A stretch of 64,000 nucleotides of DNA from Acholeplasmataceae bacterium. GTDB lineage: Bacteria; Bacillota_I; Bacilli_A; Acholeplasmatales; Acholeplasmataceae. The stretch is taken from the NCBI GenBank assembly GCA_007692425.1, contig RECG01000016.1:1-64000 (forward strand). Reading direction: 5' to 3'. Both the position numbers and the translations under genes were made by a program. Below, piece by piece: positions 59,672-64,000 of the stretch (position 1 is the first letter of the stretch; every line of letters begins with the position of its first letter). The notes below the pieces were generated by a model, which did no database searches, was not told the origin of the DNA, and saw nothing but the letters and a program-made list of their open reading frames with translations.

Positions 59672-60653
59672 GGCCGGTCTCCTTTCTCATGACATCAAAG
59701 ACGGGCAAGGCAGTGACTTTCTGCATCTCTTTGAGAAAGACATCCGCATCATAGTCATGCCCTGTCGGGCTGGTCGGATTGATCGTCAAGGCGACTAAAG
59801 GACAATGATTGATGACATTGAGGGTGATGCCGAGTTTGTGCAAATAATCGAAATATGGTTCGGAAACAAGCAACTTGGTGGCGTCATCACAAATCAAATT
59901 GAAACCACGTAATGATGCCTCGATGAAATAATCAATCAATGTTTCTGTGACCGCACCTTGGACATACATCATCTCAAGCGGTTCATCAAACATCTTGAGG
60001 GCGGCCTGGATGGTCTCGATCCGTTTGTCTTTGAAAGCGACAATATGGGTGGCAGTCTGCAAGATCATGGGGCTGTCTGGCAGACGCTTGAGTTTCGTGG
60101 TTGGCTTGATGGCAAAAGAATCCATCACCCGTTTGGTTTTCGAAATGGTTTTCTTCATATTGTAATGAACACTGGCCCCTGTCGTCAGAATGATGGCATC
60201 AATCTGGTCGAGGCTGACAAAGGTCATGCGGTTGAAGGCGCCGTCGATCAACACCTTCTCGGCATGCTTGCGTAGTTTCTTGATAACCTTGTCTAGTTCC
60301 TTGTTGGTTGTCGGTCCCGCCACGACAAGCTTGCCTTTTGACATGATTTCGATGATCACAACCGGTCCCAATGCCGTCTGCATGCGTGTTTCTTCAATGA
60401 TGCGGTAAACCAGTTTCTTGTCGGTGATGCACTGTTTGGCGGTGGCAATGATCATGCCAGGTCGCAATTTGATGCGTGGTTTAGGCAGTTTGGTGACCTG
60501 GTCGAGTTCCTCGCCGTCGAGACCAATACTGGTCAAACCGATTTTGTCGTCTTTCAATTGTTTGATCAGATGATTCAACGTGGTGGTCTTGCCCGTGTTC
60601 TTGGCCAGGCCGATGATACCGATGGTTTGGTGTCTGCTAATGATTTTTTTCAC
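59646..60653 (-). CDS. kamB: Lysine 5,6-aminomutase reactivase-like protein KamB
   Basis: P-loop protein of 335 aa with GIIGLAKNTGKTTTLNHLI at the N-terminus, GLTSIGLDGEELDQVTKLPKP and VVIIEIMSKGKLVVAGPTTNKELD. It matches the KamB position between kamA and kamD in lysine-fermentation clusters. With KamC, a MutS-like ATPase, it is held to reactivate the aminomutase. Here KamC is absent from the neighbouring genes. The start is GTG, overlapping the kamA stop by 17 bases, with a weak ribosome site. Confidence 0.78.
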   Translation of the reverse strand: MKKIISRHQTIGIIGLAKNTGKTTTLNHLIKQLKDDKIGLTSIGLDGEELDQVTKLPKPRIKLRPGMIIATAKQCITDKKLVYRIIEETRMQTALGPVVIIEIMSKGKLVVAGPTTNKELDKVIKKLRKHAEKVLIDGAFNRMTFVSLDQIDAIILTTGASVHYNMKKTISKTKRVMDSFAIKPTTKLKRLPDSPMILQTATHIVAFKDKRIETIQAALKMFDEPLEMMYVQGAVTETLIDYFIEASLRGFNLICDDATKLLVSEPYFDYLHKLGITLNVINHCPLVALTINPTSPTGHDYDADVFLKEMQKVTALPVFDVMRKETGHVKTKSQS

Positions 60654-61908
60654 GATCGATCCGTTCTTTTCGCTTCAGGTTACGGGGTTCGAGCGAAATA
60701 TGTTCGCCACTGAGCAATCCGCTGACGCCGTCTAATGGTTGATCACACGCTTCGCACTTGCATCCGGGCGTGTAATGCATCGGTTCACTATACGTGGAAA
60801 TGACACCTTCGAAATTGCGCAAGACAATTTTTCCGGGTGCTGATGAAATGACGTAGTTCGGCATGATGGGAATCTTGCCACCACCACCTGGCGCGTCCAC
60901 GACAAAAGTCGGGACGGCTAATCCGCTAATGTGACCGCGCAAGCCTTCAATGATTTCAATGCCCTTGCTGATGGTGGTGCGGAAGTGCTCGATGCCCATC
61001 GACAAGTCGCATTGATAAAGATAATAGGGGCGGACACGGATGGCGATCAATGTCTTGCATAACCGGCGCATGACATGAACACAGTCGTTGACACCTTTGA
61101 GCAAGACACTTTGGTTGCCGAGCGGAATGCCGGCATCGACCATCTTATCGATGGCCGCCTTGCTTTCCGGGGTGATTTCATCGGGATGGTTATAATGGGT
61201 GTTGACCCAGATTGGATGATAGCGTTTAAGCATGTTGACCAGATCATCGGTGATGCGTTGCGGCATGACGACCGGTGTGCGCGTCCCAATACGGATGACT
61301 TGGACATGGTCGATGGTCCGCAAAGCTTTCAAGATGTATTCGAGGCGTTCGTCACTGACCAGGAACGCATCGCCGCCACTCAGGAGGACATCGTTGACTT
61401 CGGGATGTTTTCTAATGTAATCGATTGCTTGATCGACATGACTCTTGCTCATCTCGTCATCATGTTGTCCGGCAAAGCGACGACGTGTGCAATGACGACA
61501 ATACATGCTGCACATGTCCGTGATTAAAAACAACACGCGGTCTGGATAACGATGTGTCAGTCCCGGTACGGGTGAATCGTGATCTTCTGCCAAAGGATCA
61601 TGCATGTCATTCTGGCCTACCAAAAGTTCGCCGCTGACCGGAATGGCTTGCAATCGAATCGGACAATCCGGATCAAGCGGATCGATCAAAGTCAGATAAT
61701 AGGGGGTGATGGCCATGCGGAAACGGATGAGCACATCCTGGACCATCTTTTCCTCTTCGGGTGTCAGTGTGAGATAGCGCCTCAGTTGTTCGACGGATCG
61801 GATGCGGTGTTTGGTCTGCCATTTCCAATCGGACCAGTCCGTCTCACTCACATCCTTGAAGTAGCGCGTTTTTCTTTCGAGATGTTTCCGGTTCAATATA
61901 TCTTTCAC
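60637..61908 (-). CDS. kamA: Lysine 2,3-aminomutase
   Basis: Radical SAM and PLP enzyme of 423 aa that makes L-beta-lysine. The cluster motif is CSMYCRHCTRRRFAG (about 135-150). LLSGGDAFLVSDERLEYIL, RIGTRTPVVMPQRIT and the PLP region follow, and the C-terminal domain has CKCEACDQP, the zinc-binding Cys residues of the tetramer. Length is normal. The start is GTG with AAAGGAG ahead. Confidence 0.94.
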   Translation of the reverse strand: MKDILNRKHLERKTRYFKDVSETDWSDWKWQTKHRIRSVEQLRRYLTLTPEEEKMVQDVLIRFRMAITPYYLTLIDPLDPDCPIRLQAIPVSGELLVGQNDMHDPLAEDHDSPVPGLTHRYPDRVLFLITDMCSMYCRHCTRRRFAGQHDDEMSKSHVDQAIDYIRKHPEVNDVLLSGGDAFLVSDERLEYILKALRTIDHVQVIRIGTRTPVVMPQRITDDLVNMLKRYHPIWVNTHYNHPDEITPESKAAIDKMVDAGIPLGNQSVLLKGVNDCVHVMRRLCKTLIAIRVRPYYLYQCDLSMGIEHFRTTISKGIEIIEGLRGHISGLAVPTFVVDAPGGGGKIPIMPNYVISSAPGKIVLRNFEGVISTYSEPMHYTPGCKCEACDQPLDGVSGLLSGEHISLEPRNLKRKERIDREKNH

Positions 61909-61922
61909 GGTATCTCTCCTTT

Positions 61923-62957
61923 TTAAGCGTAACGTTGATAAAACAGGTCGTGCAAAGGTTTGCTTTCACGAATGATATCGAGCGTGATTTGGGCGTGGTT
62001 CTTGGTGTATCCGTTGCCGATGATCATCTTGACATCCTTCCCGACACCTTCCGCACCGAGTGCGGCTTTGGTAAACGATGTGGCCATGCTGAAGAAATAA
62101 ACGATGCCTTCATCGCGTGTGGCCAGTACTGATGACATTTCCGTGTTATCGACATTGACCACGTTGATGGTCACATCGGCTAATCGCCCCTTGGTGCGTT
62201 TTTCTACTTGTTGATAGACCGCTAGGGCATTGGTGGCGTCTGCCAGGATGATGTCATGACACAAACCGAGTGTTTTCAATAATGCTTGCTGGGGTTCTTC
62301 ATTGACAAGTCCGATGATACGACCGCTTTCTCCGACTTCCTTCATGGCCTGGTAAGCGCATAGCAGACCGCTTTTCCCAGCAGCCCCGATAATCAGCACC
62401 GTGTCACCTTCATGACACAGGGCTTTGACTTGGGCTGGTGCACCACAGACGTCCAGAGCCGCCAAGGCGACTTTCTCATCAAGGTCTTCCGGAATGATGG
62501 CGTAGACGCCTGAATCGAATAAAATGGCTTGTCCTTTGATCTTGACCTGATCGTTTTCCAGGTTGATGGAAACGATCTGCTCGATTGTCAAGGGTGTGAG
62601 TGACAGTGAGACAAGGGTGGCGATCTTCATCCCTGTTTTCAGTGACTGGTCATGATGCAAGGGGCCGACTTCCTTGATGGTGCCAATCAACATGCCACCG
62701 CTTTTGGTGACCGGATTTTGCATCTTGCCCTGCTTTTTGACAATCTCAATAATCATCTCTTTCATCTGTTGGGGATGGTGTCCGCATGCTTGTTTGATTT
62801 GATGAAACGAGGCCGAGTCGATGTTTAAAATGTCGACATCGATCAACAGTTCATTGTCTCTGCAGACCGGGGTGGGATCGATGACGAGGGCCGCCTGTGG
62901 CAAGACACCTTTGGGTTCGATCACACGGTGTGATCCATATTTACAAGATACGCTCAT
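61923..62957 (-). CDS. kdd: L-erythro-3,5-diaminohexanoate dehydrogenase
   Basis: NAD-dependent deaminating dehydrogenase of 344 aa. YGSHRVIEPKGVLPQAALVIDP marks the N-terminus. The alcohol-dehydrogenase-like Rossmann part has VLIIGAAGKSGLLCAYQAM and TINVVNVDNTEMSSVLATRDEGIVYFFSMATSF. The start at 62957 is chosen from AAGGAGTTTGACC; it overlaps kce by 17 bases. The product, 3-keto-5-aminohexanoate, goes to Kce. Confidence 0.9.
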   Translation of the reverse strand: MSVSCKYGSHRVIEPKGVLPQAALVIDPTPVCRDNELLIDVDILNIDSASFHQIKQACGHHPQQMKEMIIEIVKKQGKMQNPVTKSGGMLIGTIKEVGPLHHDQSLKTGMKIATLVSLSLTPLTIEQIVSINLENDQVKIKGQAILFDSGVYAIIPEDLDEKVALAALDVCGAPAQVKALCHEGDTVLIIGAAGKSGLLCAYQAMKEVGESGRIIGLVNEEPQQALLKTLGLCHDIILADATNALAVYQQVEKRTKGRLADVTINVVNVDNTEMSSVLATRDEGIVYFFSMATSFTKAALGAEGVGKDVKMIIGNGYTKNHAQITLDIIRESKPLHDLFYQRYA

Positions 62958-63783
62958 GGTCAAACTCCTTCATGCCGAGAATGCGTCTCGCTTCTTTGGG
63001 TGTCGCAATCGGGCGGCCATGTCGTTTGGCCATGTCCACCACTTTTTCAACCAGCTCGCGGTTGCCTCTGGCAAGCACGCCTTTTTCCAAATAGATATTA
63101 TCTTCAAGACCGACACGGACGTGCCCGCCATGCTTGATGGCAAGTTCAGCAAGGGGAAACTCATATTTGCCGATGCCGACCACGCCATATGTCGCATCTT
63201 CAGGAATGCTTTCCCGCAAGAAATGAAAATCGCGGTCTTCGCCTGTCATGCCGCCATGGACGCCCAGCACGAAACTGAAGTGAAGGGGTGCATGGATGAA
63301 CCCTTGACGATATAATCTAAGCACCAGGTCGACATGTCCTTTTTCAAAACATTCCAACTCAGGAAAGATGTTTCTTTCCTTCATGACTTGGGCAAAATAT
63401 TTGATGTCGTTTTCGGTATTGACGAAAATATCATCACCACCGAAATTCAAGGTGCCACAATCCAAGGTTGCCATCTCAATCGGCAGCCCGGTCGGTTGAA
63501 GCCGCGTGTCACGGTCCATGCCGACAGCACCACCGGTCGAAGGTTGGATGATGACATCATCACATCTTGCACGTATGGCTTTGATGACTTCGCGAAATCT
63601 TTCCTTGTCTTGTGTCGGTGTGCCGTCATCATGACGGACATGCAGATGAATGATGGCCGCGCCGGCTTGCCAGGCGGCATGCGCTTCAGCAGCCATCTCT
63701 TCTACCGTATAAGGGACATGGGGATTGTGTGCCTTGGTTGTTTCGGCTCCGGAAATGGCACAGGTGATGATCAACTTATCCAT
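62941..63783 (-). CDS. kce: 3-keto-5-aminohexanoate cleavage enzyme
   Basis: BKACE-family enzyme of 280 aa that exchanges the acetoacetyl part of 3-keto-5-aminohexanoate with acetyl-CoA, giving 3-aminobutyryl-CoA and acetoacetate. IITCAISGAETTKAHNPHVPYT at the N-terminus, IIHLHVRHDDGTPTQD (metal-binding His pair), PSTGGAVGM, ATLDCGTLNFG and HVRVGLEDNIY are the family motifs. It overlaps kdd and kal. Confidence 0.92.
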   Translation of the reverse strand: MDKLIITCAISGAETTKAHNPHVPYTVEEMAAEAHAAWQAGAAIIHLHVRHDDGTPTQDKERFREVIKAIRARCDDVIIQPSTGGAVGMDRDTRLQPTGLPIEMATLDCGTLNFGGDDIFVNTENDIKYFAQVMKERNIFPELECFEKGHVDLVLRLYRQGFIHAPLHFSFVLGVHGGMTGEDRDFHFLRESIPEDATYGVVGIGKYEFPLAELAIKHGGHVRVGLEDNIYLEKGVLARGNRELVEKVVDMAKRHGRPIATPKEARRILGMKEFDHERIL

Positions 63784-64000
63784 GTGAAACCCGCTGCCTC
63801 TCCTTGGGCACGATGCACGTTCCGACGGCTTCAGTCACGAGTTCACGTTTGGCAAGGACTTCCGCGGCCGAAGGTGACAGGTCAGGACGTGCCGTGACAA
63901 CTTTATAGCAGGCGAAATGCATGGTGCGCGAGGTGTTGCCGGTCTTGATGATCTCGCCCTCGACCTCGATGATGTCTCCAGCATGAAGCGGAGCGAGGAA
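63776..64000 (-). CDS. kal: 3-aminobutyryl-CoA ammonia-lyase, C-terminal part (cut by the window edge)
   Basis: Only the last 74 residues or so lie in the window. They read as a hotdog-fold protein: FLAPLHAGDIIEVEGEI, GNTSRTMHFACYKVV and a C-terminal TEAVGTCIVPKERQRVSHG. This matches Kal, which removes ammonia from 3-aminobutyryl-CoA to give crotonyl-CoA. Its stop overlaps the kce start (ATGGATAA). It is not in the ORF track because the start is outside the window. Confidence 0.82.
   Translation of the reverse strand, partial: FLAPLHAGDIIEVEGEIIKTGNTSRTMHFACYKVVTARPDLSPSAAEVLAKRELVTEAVGTCIVPKERQRVSHG

Noticed and set aside
1-64000. TGA read as tryptophan (Mycoplasma code)
   Set aside because: Many genes end with TGA in ATGA or TGATG overlaps, and real proteins use TGG for Trp, so the standard bacterial code applies.
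1-64000. CRISPR arrays, rRNA genes or prophage structural genes
   Set aside because: No regularly spaced direct repeats, no rRNA-like stretches and no capsid, tail or integrase genes were seen.

Overview
The window is 64 kb of a fermentative, probably anaerobic bacterium with densely packed, mostly minus-strand operons. TGA is a true stop (many ATGA and TGATG gene overlaps end on it), so this is not the code-4 Mycoplasma type. The pdhABCD set, feoAB, class II photolyase, heliorhodopsin and amino-acid and sulfosugar fermentation genes point to a monoderm of the Bacillota/Mollicutes kind, such as an Acholeplasmatales-like or Izemoplasmatales-like lineage. That placement is an inference, and the balanced base composition is higher in GC than typical mollicutes.

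Layout. 1-4.3 kb: an A+T-richer segment with a NERD-domain membrane protein and a membrane-anchored UvrD/HelD-type helicase. It lies beside a tRNA-Thr(CGU) whose 3' end is partly repeated at the left edge, so it may be an integrated element. 4.3-11.7 kb: a lipid kinase and the pyruvate dehydrogenase complex pdhABC-pdhD, split between pdhC and pdhD by an IS110-family element. The leader of that element appears to encode a bridge RNA whose guide segments can be read against the element ends and the target. 11.7-19.1 kb: arginine decarboxylase and agmatinase, an MscS channel, two membrane methyltransferase/reductase-like proteins, DUF2177, and a FakA-FakB (DAK2-DegV) fusion. 19.1-21.5 kb: feoA-feoB plus a 51-aa Cys-containing membrane protein missing from the ORF track. 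21.6-25.1 kb: a class II photolyase divergent from a heliorhodopsin, then a tocopherol-cyclase-family protein. 25.1-29.5 kb: a GH31-GH2 operon.

29.5-43.9 kb: a twelve-gene operon that reads as a complete sulfoquinovose pathway of the transketolase (sulfo-TK) type: cupin-like DUF4867 protein, sulfoquinovosidase (GH31), sugar ABC importer, fucose-isomerase-like protein, split transketolase, RpiB-like isomerase, MatC-like anion transporter, CoA-acylating aldehyde dehydrogenase and an ADP-forming acyl-CoA ligase. The expected product is exported sulfoacetate with ATP formed at the last step. No sulfofructose kinase, aldolase or transaldolase is present, as the transketolase route predicts.

44.3-64.0 kb: a 20-kb unidirectional gene run joining three amino-acid fermentations: lysine (kal-kce-kdd-kamA-kamB-kamD-kamE), ornithine (ord-ortA-ortB-oraS-oraE-glmL-like-orr) and arginine (arcA-arcB-arcC). 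A PduO-type cobalamin adenosyltransferase and an alanine-racemase-like gene are embedded. Arginine is converted to ornithine with ATP gain, ornithine to alanine plus acetyl-CoA, and lysine towards butyrate and acetate. kamC is not present in the expected place.
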